Part shown: positions 1 to 8,633 of the stretch, one piece after another
Layout of the letters: each line of letters begins with the position of its first letter
Position numbering within the stretch: position 1 is the stretch's first letter
Assembly: GCF_901875635.1 (NCBI RefSeq)
Contig: NZ_CABFMN010000115.1
Span: forward strand, 1 to 41,272
Reading direction: 5' to 3'
Origin: Xylophilus ampelinus
GTDB taxonomy: Bacteria > Pseudomonadota > Gammaproteobacteria > Burkholderiales > Burkholderiaceae_C
Length of the DNA stretch: 41,272 nt
Position numbers and translations under genes: made by a program
The notes under the pieces: generated by a model
What the model was told of the DNA's origin: nothing
The model's database searches: none
The model's input: the letters and a program-made list of their open reading frames with translations, nothing else

Positions 1-228
1 GAGGACGGCATTGCGAGCAAGTCCGGCGACATCGACATGGTGTACCTCACGGGCTACGGCTTCCCGATGCACCGCGGCGGGCCGATGCACTACGCCAGCC
101 AGGTGGGCCTGTACAACGTGGCCGAGACGATGAAGCGCTTTGCGAAGAACCCGCGCGACGACGCGGCCTTCTGGCAACCGGCACCGCTGATCCAGAAGCT
201 GGTGGCCGAGGGCCGGTCGTTCGCTTAA
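1..228 (+). CDS. 3-hydroxyacyl-CoA dehydrogenase / enoyl-CoA hydratase, C-terminal fragment
   Basis: This is the last 75 codons of a gene that begins before the window; the frame is open from base 1 to the TAA at 226-228. The residues around GYGFPMHRGGPMHYA match the conserved C-terminal helical domain of FadB/FadJ-type multifunctional beta-oxidation proteins, where a GYGFP-x-x-RGGP stretch closes the dehydrogenase half. Such proteins hydrate enoyl-CoA and oxidise 3-hydroxyacyl-CoA with NAD in the cytoplasm. The N-terminal hydratase domain and the Rossmann fold are outside the window, so a dehydrogenase without a hydratase domain cannot be excluded. The acyl-CoA genes nearby fit a fatty-acid or dicarboxylate degradation neighbourhood. 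Confidence 0.85.
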   Translation, partial: EDGIASKSGDIDMVYLTGYGFPMHRGGPMHYASQVGLYNVAETMKRFAKNPRDDAAFWQPAPLIQKLVAEGRSFA

Positions 229-259
229 GAAGAAGTCGTAACGAATGTGACGAGTTTGG

Positions 260-296
260 CGCCATCGCCCGTCGGACGGGCGCCGGGGGCCGATTG
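260..296 (+). repeat. partial copy of repeat R1 (copy A), possible terminator
   Basis: Thirty-two bases after the fadB-like stop there is a palindrome, CGCCCGTC-G-GACGGGCG (266-282), followed by GGCCGATT at 288-295. This reproduces the right half of R1 (second hairpin and tail) described in the other repeat entries. The left GCTAY-N7-RTAGC part is not recognisable. The hairpin is followed by a T-rich run at 300-310, so it may end the upstream transcript. The divergent half makes this the weakest R1 copy. Confidence 0.55.
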
Positions 297-316
297 CACT
301 TTTCTCTTTTGGGGGT

Positions 317-1060
317 TCAGCGCAGGGCTTGTCGCACGCACAGGCCGGCGGTCGCCCACGACCCGTCCTCCTGAACCGGCAGCCCGTGCGCCGCCGCGCG
401 CTGCGCGGTGGCCCGGGCGTCAGCGCCTGCGAGGACCAGCGCATCGACGCCTGCGCCCTCGAAGGCCGAGGCTGGCACGAAGCGCACCGGCACCGGTCCG
501 ACTTCGAGCCGCGGCACGCCGTCGGTGTCGCGGCCCAGCGGCGCGCCGAGCAGACGCGCCCAATGCACGGCCACACTTTCCGGCGCGCGCACCCGCAGGT
601 CGATGGCGGCCAGGCGCGGGCCGGGCACAGGCGGCGCCACGACGACGTCCTGCGGCTCGCGCAGCTCGACCGCGCATGCGCCGGTGTCCACCGCCTCCAG
701 GCGCAGGCCGGCGCTGCAGCCGAACTCGGCGCCATCCAGCGCCGCGAGGCCCAAGGTGGCGAGGTGGCGCCGCCGGTGGGCCAGGTCGCCCTGGCGCCAT
801 TGCAGTACATCGGCGCCGGCGGGGCGGCTTGTTCCTAGGCCCTGCAACTCGGGCGCGATGGGCGTGCTCCGGACCTCCAGGCGCAGCCCGCTCAACGCAT
901 AGTGAAGGCGTGCGGGCCGGCCCGCCGCCGCGGGCGGTACGACCGGGATGGGCACGAGGCCGAGCACCTGCTCCATCACCACCGCAGCGGGCTCCAGCGC
1001 CGCGAAGCCGAGCCGCAGCCCGTGCAGGGCCGGGGGTAAGGAAGCATGTGCCGCGCCCAC
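317..1060 (-). CDS. VOC (glyoxalase-like) family protein
   Basis: A 247-residue protein with a GTG start; GAGG lies 6 to 9 bases before it. The upstream phosphotransferase gene stops only 7 bases earlier, so the two are probably translationally coupled. The protein has two similar halves, around residues 10-115 and 135-245, each opening with an LxLGFAA or IDLRVRAPE-type strand followed by a helix and a LGAPLG turn. This is the paired beta-alpha-beta-beta-beta pattern of the vicinal oxygen chelate superfamily. Members are glyoxalases, dioxygenases, epimerases or resistance proteins. I see no clear full set of metal ligands and cannot give a substrate. Sharing a unit with an APH-like protein next to beta-oxidation genes suggests a metabolic role. 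Confidence 0.6.
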   Translation of the reverse strand: MGAAHASLPPALHGLRLGFAALEPAAVVMEQVLGLVPIPVVPPAAAGRPARLHYALSGLRLEVRSTPIAPELQGLGTSRPAGADVLQWRQGDLAHRRRHLATLGLAALDGAEFGCSAGLRLEAVDTGACAVELREPQDVVVAPPVPGPRLAAIDLRVRAPESVAVHWARLLGAPLGRDTDGVPRLEVGPVPVRFVPASAFEGAGVDALVLAGADARATAQRAAAHGLPVQEDGSWATAGLCVRQALR

Positions 1061-1067
1061 CGCCGCC

Positions 1068-2135
1068 TCAGCCCGCCGCGCGCGCGTGCTGCCAGCCCAG
1101 TTCCGCCAGTTGGCGCGCCTGGCGGCCGGCCTCTAGCGCGTGCGGGTTGGACGCATTGCCGGCCAGCGCACGCCCCATGATCCCCTGCGCGATCGCTGCC
1201 GCGCGGAAGAGGTTGAAGGCCCCGTAGAACTGCCAGGTGGCCGGGTCGATGGCCGGCAGGCCGCGCCGCGCGAGATAGCGCTGCAGGTAGTCGGGCACCG
1301 TGGGCAACCCCAGGGCGCGCAGGCCGTCGTCGTCCAGGTCGCCCAGGCCCCGGAAGGGCGGCGGCAGCTGCCAGGCCATGCAGTGGTAGGCGAAGTCGGC
1401 CATCGGGTCGCCCAGGGTCGACAGCTCCCAGTCGAGCACCGCGACCACGCGCGGCGCATCGGCCGCAAACACCAGGTTGTCGAGCCGGTAGTCGCCATGC
1501 ACCAGGCGCGTCGCGCCCTCGGGGGGTTGGCGGGCCGGCAGCCAGTCCATGAGCTGTTCAATGGCCTCGATGCGCTCGGTCTCGCTGGCGCGGTACTGGC
1601 GGCTCCAGCGGTCGATCTGGCGTGCCACGTAGCGGCCGCTGCGGCCGTAGTGGCCCAGGCCCACGGCCTGCACGTCGACCTCGTGCAGCGCGGCGATCAC
1701 GCGGTTCATGTCGTCGCAGACCGCGCTGCGTTCGGCGTTCGAGAGGCCGGGCAGCTTCGGGTCCCAGAGGATGCGGCCGTCCACGAAGTCCATGACGTAG
1801 AAGGCCGAGCCGATGACGGCGGGGTCCTCGCACAGCGCATGCATGCGCGGCACCGGCAGGCCGGTGCCCTCGAGCGCGCGCATCACGCGGAACTCCCGGT
1901 CCACCGCGTGGGCGGAGGGCAGCAGTTCGCCCATCGGCTTGCGCCGCAGGACGTAGCGGCGTTCGGCCGTCGCAATCAGGAAGGTCGGATTGGACTGGCC
2001 GCCCTTGAACTGCGACAGCGTGAAGGCCTGGCGGGCGCTGCCGTCGACGTGGCCGATGAACCAGTCGCGCAGAGTGGTCTCGTCGAAGCGGTGGCGCTCG
2101 CGAACGGGGGTGGTGCCGGTGAAGGTGTCGGACAT
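1068..2135 (-). CDS. APH-family phosphotransferase, ACAD10/11-like
   Basis: 355 residues from the ATG at 2135. An internal start is used because the open frame runs on upstream through the divergent gene. The protein has a kinase-like fold: a glycine-rich GGQSNPTF turn (residues 45-52), Lys66 in VLRRKP as the likely nucleotide-binding lysine, the catalytic loop HGDYRLDN (213-220; Asp215 and Asn220) and the metal-binding DWE (235-237). The LSTLGDPMADFAY stretch after it is typical of the acyl-CoA-dehydrogenase-associated APH branch related to human ACAD10/ACAD11, which phosphorylates 4-hydroxyacyl-CoA. The exact substrate here is unknown. It is divergent from the LysR gene at 2277 and followed by the VOC gene. 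An antibiotic-resistance role is unlikely in this context. Confidence 0.82.
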   Translation of the reverse strand: MSDTFTGTTPVRERHRFDETTLRDWFIGHVDGSARQAFTLSQFKGGQSNPTFLIATAERRYVLRRKPMGELLPSAHAVDREFRVMRALEGTGLPVPRMHALCEDPAVIGSAFYVMDFVDGRILWDPKLPGLSNAERSAVCDDMNRVIAALHEVDVQAVGLGHYGRSGRYVARQIDRWSRQYRASETERIEAIEQLMDWLPARQPPEGATRLVHGDYRLDNLVFAADAPRVVAVLDWELSTLGDPMADFAYHCMAWQLPPPFRGLGDLDDDGLRALGLPTVPDYLQRYLARRGLPAIDPATWQFYGAFNLFRAAAIAQGIMGRALAGNASNPHALEAGRQARQLAELGWQHARAAG

Positions 2136-2276
2136 GGGGGCGCCCGCTTGGGGCGTGTCTCGTCGGGGAATGCGCAGCCCGCGGTGTGCAGGCATGATCG
2201 CGGCTCGAGCCGGCGAGGCTAAACGCGTCCGCCTGCGCCGGCCAATGAATGCGCGGCATGCGCCCGGATACAGCCC

Positions 2277-3179
2277 ATGCATATCTCGAGGGTCGACCTC
2301 AACCTGCTCGTCGTCCTGGACACCATCTACACCGAGGGTGGCATCACCAAGGCGGCGGAGAAGCTGCACCTCACGCAGCCGGCGATCAGCCATGCCCTGG
2401 GGCGTCTGCGCGACCTCTTCAACGACCCGCTGTTCGAGCGCCAGGGCCACAAGATGGTGCCCACCGCGCTGACCAAGCGCATGATCGACCCGCTGCGCGG
2501 TTCGCTGCAGTCGCTGGGTGCGCTGCTCAACGACACGCAGAGCTTCGAGCCCGCCAGCACCAAGAAGCGCTTCGTCATCGGCCTGCGCGACTTCATGGAA
2601 TCGACCGTGATGCCGCCGCTGATGCGCACGCTCGCGCGCGAGGCGCCCGAAGTCGAGATCGCCAGCGTGCGGGCCAACCGCCGCAGCCTGGAGGGTGAGC
2701 TGGCCGCCGGCACGCTCGACCTGGCGGTGGACGTGCTGCTGCCCCTGTCGGATGCGGTGAAATTCACGCGCATCAGCGTCGACGGCATGGCTGTGGTCGC
2801 GCGCAAGGACCACCCGGCCATCCGCGGCAGCATCGACCTCGACACCTACCTGGCGCAGCGGCACATCCTCGTCACCACGCGGCGCCAGGGGCCCGGCTTC
2901 GAGGACATCGAGCTGCGCCGATTGGGCGTGCAGCGGCAGATCGCGCTGCGCTGCCAGTACTACTTCGCCGCCTGCCGCACCGTGTCGCAGACCGACCTGG
3001 TGCTCACCATGCCCGAGAGCTACGCGCACATGGCGAACCAGCAGTTCGGCAACCAGGTGCTGCCGATGCCGGCACCGGTGTCCTCCATGGACGCCTACAT
3101 GTACTGGCATGCCAGCACCGACAACGACGCCGCCAACCGCTGGCTGCGCTCGGTGATGCTGAGCTGCTACGCGCGCTGA
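2277..3179 (+). CDS. LysR-family transcriptional regulator
   Basis: 300 residues from ATG. Residues 5-64 form the LysR winged helix-turn-helix (LNLLVVLDTIYTEGGITKAA, then LTQPAISHALGRLR), and the rest is the two-lobed effector-binding domain. The helix pattern and the DPLFERQGHKMVPT wing resemble the NodD/NahR-like branch, which often senses aromatic or acyl compounds. The gene diverges from the APH-VOC pair across 141 bases and sits directly upstream of the large transporter and acyl-CoA operon on the same strand. It is therefore a good candidate regulator of either unit; which one is not shown by the sequence. Confidence 0.9.
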   Translation: MHISRVDLNLLVVLDTIYTEGGITKAAEKLHLTQPAISHALGRLRDLFNDPLFERQGHKMVPTALTKRMIDPLRGSLQSLGALLNDTQSFEPASTKKRFVIGLRDFMESTVMPPLMRTLAREAPEVEIASVRANRRSLEGELAAGTLDLAVDVLLPLSDAVKFTRISVDGMAVVARKDHPAIRGSIDLDTYLAQRHILVTTRRQGPGFEDIELRRLGVQRQIALRCQYYFAACRTVSQTDLVLTMPESYAHMANQQFGNQVLPMPAPVSSMDAYMYWHASTDNDAANRWLRSVMLSCYAR

Positions 3180-3284
3180 GCGCGGCGTCGCTGGCTTCCT
3201 CCTTTTCTCCTCCCTTCGTCCCGCTCGCGTCCGGGCGTGCGCGTGCGCATGCAGGCGCGGGGCTGCGTCTACGGGTTTGTGCCA

Positions 3285-3331
3285 GTGACAGTAGGAGCCG
3301 ACATCTTCACTATCTGCAATCTGTTATAACA
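3285..3331 (+). promoter_or_regulatory. possible promoter and palindrome upstream of the transporter operon
   Basis: The 199-base gap before the first binding-protein gene holds GTGACA (3285-3290), 17 bases, then CACTAT (3308-3313), a mediocre sigma-70 arrangement. It also holds the perfect 10-base palindrome TGTTATAACA (3322-3331), which contains TATAAC, a better -10 box but without a good -35. The palindrome may be an operator half or the -10 itself. Which promoter is used cannot be decided by eye. Confidence 0.35.
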
Positions 3332-3378
3332 AATCACGCGAAGGCAGGGCATGCCGACGTGGGCAGGAGACAAGAGCC

Positions 3379-4629
3379 ATGCAGATCAAGCGACGTCAGT
3401 TCCTCCATGGCACCGCGGCCGCCGCGGTGCTCGGTGCGGTCGGCACGCGCCCCGCCTTCGCGCAGGGCGGACCCATCCGCATCGGCCTGATGCTGCCGAT
3501 GAGCGGCATCGGCGCCGAGGCCGGCGCGGCCTGGCTGGCCGGCGCCAAGGTGGCCGTGGGGCAGTGGAACGAGAAGGGCGGCGTGCTCAAGCGCCAGGTC
3601 GAACTGGTGGTGCGCGACGACAAGTTCACCAGCGCCGGGGCCGTGGCCGCAGCGCGTGAGCTGGCCGGCAGCGGCGTCAACCTGCTGATCGGCGGCTCGC
3701 AATCGCCCATGGCGCTGGCCACCGCGCCCATCCTGCCCGAGCTGAAGGCCGCGATGGTCGCCCCGTGCCCCACGGTGATGTCGCTCACGCACGAGGGCTT
3801 CCAGAAGAACTTCTTCCGCCTCTCGTGGAATGCCTACATCGCCTTCGCCGGCATCGGCAACATGCTGACCAGCCGCTTCAAGGAGGTGGAGACCTGGTCG
3901 TGCATCGTGCCCGACAGCGAGAACGGCCGCGACATGGCGCGCTTCTTCACCATCGGCGTGCAGCGCGCGGCGCAGAAGGCCGGGCGCCAGGTCAAGGTGC
4001 TCGACCCGGTGTTCGCGAGCCTCAATAAGGCCGACTACAAGGTCGAGATCAACAGCCTCATGAACGCGCCCTCGCAGGGCCTGTTCGTCGGCCTGACGGC
4101 GGCGCCGTGCATCAGTCTGCTGCAGCAGGGCCGGGCCGTGGGCATGGACAAGAAGTTCAAGGTCATCGGCGACGCCGGCACCGAGCTGATGATCGCCAAG
4201 GCGATGCAGAAGTCCACGCCGGCCAACCTCTGGAGCATCAGCTACTGGGTGCCCGGCACCGAGGCCGGCAAGAAGCACGCGATGAGCGCGGCGCTGTACG
4301 ACGGCTACGTCAAGCTGACCAACGACCGGAACCCGCCCAGCATCGTGCAGTCCAGCCACCGCTGCGCGCTGGCGCTGTTCAACGCCATCGAGAAGGCGAA
4401 GTCCACCGAGACCGATGCCGTCATCGCTGCGCTGGAGGGCCTGGACTTCGAGACGGCCACGGGCAAGTACCACATCCGCAAGGAAGACCATCAGGGCCTG
4501 GGCGAGGCCTACATCGCCAAGGTGGGTGCGCGCGACGCCGATCCGGGCTACGGCATCGTCGACGCCATCGCCTACAGCGAGGCCGACGTGGCCGAGCCGC
4601 CCAGCCCGGGCAAGCCGGTCGCCCTGTGA
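3379..4629 (+). CDS. ABC transporter substrate-binding protein, LivK type (copy 1)
   Basis: 416 residues with a KRRQFLHG start and an alanine-rich core, a probable Tat-like signal, with cleavage after AFA at residue 28. AGGAGA lies about 10 bases before ATG. The mature part begins IRIGLMLPMSGIGAEAG, the typical opening of type-I periplasmic binding proteins of the branched-chain amino-acid (HAAT) family, and it ends in KYHIRKEDHQG, also typical. It should bind a small organic acid or amide in the periplasm and deliver it to the fused permease encoded downstream. It is a close paralogue of the next gene, with identical blocks such as PDSENGRD and LNKADYKVEINSLMN, so the pair arose by tandem duplication. 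The ligand is unknown; the downstream acyl-CoA genes suggest a carboxylic acid. Confidence 0.9.
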   Translation: MQIKRRQFLHGTAAAAVLGAVGTRPAFAQGGPIRIGLMLPMSGIGAEAGAAWLAGAKVAVGQWNEKGGVLKRQVELVVRDDKFTSAGAVAAARELAGSGVNLLIGGSQSPMALATAPILPELKAAMVAPCPTVMSLTHEGFQKNFFRLSWNAYIAFAGIGNMLTSRFKEVETWSCIVPDSENGRDMARFFTIGVQRAAQKAGRQVKVLDPVFASLNKADYKVEINSLMNAPSQGLFVGLTAAPCISLLQQGRAVGMDKKFKVIGDAGTELMIAKAMQKSTPANLWSISYWVPGTEAGKKHAMSAALYDGYVKLTNDRNPPSIVQSSHRCALALFNAIEKAKSTETDAVIAALEGLDFETATGKYHIRKEDHQGLGEAYIAKVGARDADPGYGIVDAIAYSEADVAEPPSPGKPVAL

Positions 4630-4648
4630 GCACGCGGAGGACCCCGAC

Positions 4649-5902
4649 ATGAGCCTCCACAGACGCTCCCTCCTGCGCGGCGCCGCCGCGGCGACCGTGC
4701 TGGGCGCCACAGGTGCACGCTTCGCGCATGCGCAGGGCGGCCCGGTTCGCATTGGGGCCATGCTGCCGATGAGCGGCATCGGCGCCGAGGCGGGCGCGGC
4801 CTGGCTCAACGGCATCAAGGCCGCGCAACTGCAGTGGAACGAGAGCGGCGGCCTGCTCGGCCGCCCGATCGAGATCGTGGTGCGCGACGACAAGTTCAGC
4901 AGCGCCGGCGCCGTGGCCGCGGTGCGCGAGCTGGCGGGCGAGGGCGTCAACGTGTCGATCGGCGCCGGACAGTCCCCGATGGCGCTGGCCATCGCGCCGA
5001 TCCTGCGCGAGCTCAACGCCGTGGTGGTCGCTCCGGCGCCCACGGTGATGTCGGTCACCCACGAGAACTTCAGCCCCAATTTCTTCCGCGCGGCGTCGAA
5101 CGCGCTGATGCTCTACGGCGGCATCGGCAGCCTCATGGCCACGCGCTTCGCCGACGTGAAGACCTGGGCGGTGATCGCGCCCGACAGCGAGAACGGCCGC
5201 GACGTGGTGCGCTTCTTCAACAAGGGCGTGAGCGACGCGTCCGCCAAGGCCGGGCGCCAGGCGAAGTTCGTCGAGCCGGTCTATGCCTCGCTCAACAAGG
5301 CCGACTACAAGGTCGAGATCAACAGCCTCATGAACTCGGGCGCCGACGGCCTGTTCATCGGCATCACGGCTGCGCCGTGCGTGAGCCTGTTGCAGCAGGG
5401 CCGCAGCGTTGGCATGGACAGGAAGTTCAAGGTGATCGGCGAGGCCGGCACCGAGCTGATGATCGCCAAGGCGATGGGCAAGTCCACGCCCAACAACCTC
5501 TGGGGCACGACCTTCTGGGCACCGGAGCTCGAGCCGTTCAAGAGCGAGTTCCCGGTCAGCAAGCAACTCTCGACCTACATCCAGAAGGTGGCAGGAACCC
5601 CCTGGGTGCCGGGCATCGTGCAGGCCTCGCACCGCTCGGCGCTGGCCATCTTCCATGCGGTCAAGAAGGCCAACTCCACCGAGACGCCGGCCGTGATCCA
5701 GGCGCTGGAAGGGCTGCAGTTCGACAGTGCCGCCGGCCCCTACCGCATCCGCAAGGAAGACCACCAGGGCATCGGCTCGTGCTACTTCGCCAAGATCGGC
5801 GCCCGCGAAGCGGCCCCGGGCTACGGCCTCGAGGAGGTGGTGCGGCTGGACGAGAACCTGATCGCCGAGCCCCCCGCGCCCGGCAAGAAGTACGAGCTCT
5901 GA
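4649..5902 (+). CDS. ABC transporter substrate-binding protein, LivK type (copy 2)
   Basis: 417 residues from the ATG at 4649, chosen because GGAGGA stands 8 bases before it and the LHRRSLLRG signal follows. The open frame extends upstream into copy 1 but that part is not plausible coding. Signal cleavage is expected after AHA (residue 28). The mature protein aligns with copy 1 through nearly its whole length, differing most around residues 290-340. It is 19 bases downstream of copy 1, and its TGA overlaps the permease ATG by one base (TGATG). Two binding proteins for one permease suggest a widened or split substrate range. Confidence 0.9.
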   Translation: MSLHRRSLLRGAAAATVLGATGARFAHAQGGPVRIGAMLPMSGIGAEAGAAWLNGIKAAQLQWNESGGLLGRPIEIVVRDDKFSSAGAVAAVRELAGEGVNVSIGAGQSPMALAIAPILRELNAVVVAPAPTVMSVTHENFSPNFFRAASNALMLYGGIGSLMATRFADVKTWAVIAPDSENGRDVVRFFNKGVSDASAKAGRQAKFVEPVYASLNKADYKVEINSLMNSGADGLFIGITAAPCVSLLQQGRSVGMDRKFKVIGEAGTELMIAKAMGKSTPNNLWGTTFWAPELEPFKSEFPVSKQLSTYIQKVAGTPWVPGIVQASHRSALAIFHAVKKANSTETPAVIQALEGLQFDSAAGPYRIRKEDHQGIGSCYFAKIGAREAAPGYGLEEVVRLDENLIAEPPAPGKKYEL

Positions 5903-7863
5903 TGGCCAACGAAATCCTCTTTGCGTTCTTCAACGCGGCCGCCTTCGGCATGGCCATCTTCGTGGTCGCCGCCGGGCTCACGCTGATCTTCGGCCTGCTG
6001 CGCCTGCTGAACATGGCGCAGGGCGGCTTCTTCATGATCGGCGCCTATGTCGCCTATTCGGTGATGGGACGCGACGTGCAGTCGCTGGGGATGTTCCTGC
6101 TCGCGGCGCTCGCCGGCGGCGTGGTGACGGCGCTGCTCGGCCTCGTTACCGACCGGTTGGTATTGCGGCGGCTGCGCAATGTCGACCCGCACTACGTGCT
6201 CATCGCCACCTTTGCGCTGATGATGGTGTGCACCGGCGTCACCAAGCTCATCTGGGGCGTCGACTTCTTCTCGGTCAACCCGCCGCCGGGGCTCGACCAG
6301 CCGCTCAATCCCTTCGGCCTGTTCTTCTCGGCCTACCAGATCTTCGTGATCGCCGCGGGCGTGGTGGTCTACGTCGTGCTGGAGGTCGCCATCCACCGCA
6401 TGTGGTTCGGCAAGCTGATGCAGGCACTGGCGGCCGACCCGTGGATGTCGGGCGTGCTGGGGCTGAACGTGTCCTTCGGCATCGCGCTGAGCGTGATGGC
6501 CAGCTTCTTCCTCGCCGGGCTGGCGGGTGGGCTGCTGCTGCCCAACCAGAGCTTGTCGACGGGGCTGGGCGATTCGTACCTCATGTACGCCTTCTTCGCG
6601 GTGATCATCGGCGGCCTGGGCAACATCCGCGGCGCCTTCATCGGTTCGCTGGTCCTGGGTCTGGTGCAGAGCCTGAACACCGTGCTGCTGCCCTCGGTGC
6701 CGGGCCTGGCGATCTACGTGGTGCTGGCGGCCTTCCTGCTGTGGAAGCCCAACGGCCTGTTTCCGGCCGTGGGCATGCAAGGCGAGGGCGCTCACGAGGC
6801 GCACGGCGGCGGCGTGCTGCACCGGCCGCGGGTGCCGCGGCGCGTGTGGCAGGGGCTGGGCGTGCTGCTGGTCGCCGTGCTGGCCTCGCTGCCGCTGTGG
6901 GTGGGGGCCGGGCCGCTGTACGTCGTGGGCACGGTGCTCGTGCAGGTGATCTTCGCGCTGTCGTGGAACATCCTCTTCGGCTACACGGGGCTGGTGTCCT
7001 TCGGGCATGCGGGCTTCTTCGCCATCGGCGCCTACCTCACCGCACTGGCGCTGCGCCATGTGGAGGGCGTGCCCTTCCTGGGCGTGCTGGCGGCGGCCGC
7101 GCTCTTCGGCGCAGTCGCGGCCTGGGGCATCGGCGCGCTCGCGCTGCGGCGCATGACGGGTGTGTTCCTTGCGGTGCTCACCGTGGCGCTGGCCGAGGCA
7201 CTGCGGCTCATCATCGGCTTCAGCTCCTTGCTGGGCCGCGAGGACGGCATCACCGACATCCCGCGCCCGAAGCTGGGCCTGGGCTTCATCCAGTTCGACC
7301 TCACGAACTCGAACGCGTACTACCTGTTCCTGCTTGCGGCCTGCGTTCTCATCACGGCGCTGCTGTGGTGGGTGCTGCACAGCCGCTTCGGGCGCACGCT
7401 GCAGACCATCCGACAGGACCCGGAGCGCGCGGCCTTCATGGGCACGAACGTCGCGCGCTACCGCCTCGCCGCCTTCGTGATCTCCGGCTCGGTCGCGGCG
7501 GTGGCCGGTGCGCTCTACGCGCCCTGGTCGCGCATCGTCACGGTGGAGGAGGTGCACTGGCTCGCCTCGGCGCAGCCGATGCTCAACACCCTGCTCGGTG
7601 GCGTGAGCTCGTTCTGGGGCCCGGTCGTGGGGGCGGGGCTGTTCGCGGCCATCACCTACGCCACTCGCACGCTGGTCGGGTTGTCGGAACTCATCGTCGG
7701 CTGCGGGCTGCTGGCCATCATCCTGCTCGCGCCCAACGGGGCCGTGGGCCTGTGGCGCAGCCTGGAGGCGCGCCTGTGGGGGCCGCGCGCACCGCGCGAG
7801 CCGCACAGTCCGCCCCGGCCGGTGGCCACCGGTGATGTGCAGCCGGCCGGAGGCGTGCGATGA
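5902..7863 (+). CDS. fused branched-chain-type ABC permease (LivH-LivM)
   Basis: 653 residues from the ATG at 5902, which overlaps the preceding stop. Residues 1 to about 290 form a LivH-type permease (GLTLIFGLLRLLNMAQGGF near residue 30, NIRGAFIGSL near 240). After a charged, histidine-containing linker (about residues 292-312), a LivM-type permease follows, with LSWNILFGYTGLVSFGHAGF and the cytoplasmic RTLQTIRQDPERAAFMG loop that contacts the ATPase. In most bacteria these are two separate genes of about 290-300 and 320-420 codons. Here the frame is continuous with no stop or start needed between them, so one polypeptide forms both halves of the pore. It overlaps the next gene by ATGA. Confidence 0.93.
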   Translation: MANEILFAFFNAAAFGMAIFVVAAGLTLIFGLLRLLNMAQGGFFMIGAYVAYSVMGRDVQSLGMFLLAALAGGVVTALLGLVTDRLVLRRLRNVDPHYVLIATFALMMVCTGVTKLIWGVDFFSVNPPPGLDQPLNPFGLFFSAYQIFVIAAGVVVYVVLEVAIHRMWFGKLMQALAADPWMSGVLGLNVSFGIALSVMASFFLAGLAGGLLLPNQSLSTGLGDSYLMYAFFAVIIGGLGNIRGAFIGSLVLGLVQSLNTVLLPSVPGLAIYVVLAAFLLWKPNGLFPAVGMQGEGAHEAHGGGVLHRPRVPRRVWQGLGVLLVAVLASLPLWVGAGPLYVVGTVLVQVIFALSWNILFGYTGLVSFGHAGFFAIGAYLTALALRHVEGVPFLGVLAAAALFGAVAAWGIGALALRRMTGVFLAVLTVALAEALRLIIGFSSLLGREDGITDIPRPKLGLGFIQFDLTNSNAYYLFLLAACVLITALLWWVLHSRFGRTLQTIRQDPERAAFMGTNVARYRLAAFVISGSVAAVAGALYAPWSRIVTVEEVHWLASAQPMLNTLLGGVSSFWGPVVGAGLFAAITYATRTLVGLSELIVGCGLLAIILLAPNGAVGLWRSLEARLWGPRAPREPHSPPRPVATGDVQPAGGVR

Positions 7864-8633
7864 ACGGCCCGCTGCTCCAGGTCGACGATGTGCGCAAGCA
7901 CTACGGCCCGATCGAGGTGCTGCACGGCGTCAGCCTGTCGGTCGACCAGGGCGAGGTGTTCGCCATCATCGGTCCCAACGGGGCCGGCAAGACCACCATG
8001 TTCCGTGTGATGACCGGCGAGGTCGGCAGCAACGGCGGGACCATCCGCTTCGGCGGCGAGGACGTCACCCGCCTGCCCGCGCACGAGCGGGTGCGCCGCG
8101 GCTTCGGCCGCACCTTCCAGGTGGCGCGGGTGTTCCACGACTTCACCGTGCTGGACAACGTCATCGTCGCCATCGAGGCGCGGCGCCGCCACACGAAGGA
8201 GACGCTGGGCCCGTGGCGGCGCTGCGCACCGTCGGACGAGGTGCAGGCCGAGGCGATGGCGCTGCTGGCCGACCTGAAGCTCGACGGCCAGGCGGCGCAG
8301 GGCGCACGCTTCCTCTCGCACGGCGACAAGAAGCGGCTCGAATTCGCCATTGCCCTGGCGGGGCGGCCCACCATCCTCATGCTCGACGAGCCGACGGCCG
8401 GCATGTCGCCGAGCGACCGCACCGACATCGCGCGCCTGGTGGCGCGCATCCAGCAGGAGCGCGGCATCACGGTGGTGATGACCGAGCACGACATGGACGT
8501 GGTGTTCGGCCTGGCGCACCGCATCATGGTGATGAACTACGGCGAGGTGGTGGCCACCGGAACGGTCGACGAAGTGCGGGCGAACCCGAAGGTGCGCGAG
8601 GTCTACCTCGGCAAGGAGATGGTCGGTGCTTGA
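7860..8633 (+). CDS. ABC transporter ATP-binding protein, LivG type
   Basis: 257 residues. Walker A is GPNGAGKT (38-45), the signature is LSHGDKK (152-158), Walker B is ILMLDEP (172-178), and a switch histidine lies in MTEHDMDVV. The LSHGDKK signature instead of LSGGQ is characteristic of the LivG/UrtD branch of the HAAT family, so this is one of the two different ATPases that pair with the fused permease. ATG at 7860 overlaps the permease stop (ATGA), which indicates translational coupling. The protein energises import at the inner membrane. Confidence 0.93.
   Translation: MNGPLLQVDDVRKHYGPIEVLHGVSLSVDQGEVFAIIGPNGAGKTTMFRVMTGEVGSNGGTIRFGGEDVTRLPAHERVRRGFGRTFQVARVFHDFTVLDNVIVAIEARRRHTKETLGPWRRCAPSDEVQAEAMALLADLKLDGQAAQGARFLSHGDKKRLEFAIALAGRPTILMLDEPTAGMSPSDRTDIARLVARIQQERGITVVMTEHDMDVVFGLAHRIMVMNYGEVVATGTVDEVRANPKVREVYLGKEMVGA

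Noticed and set aside
1068..2135. An aminoglycoside-resistance kinase.
   Set aside because: The LSTLGDPMADFAY region and the beta-oxidation context fit the ACAD10/11-like branch of the APH fold rather than resistance enzymes.
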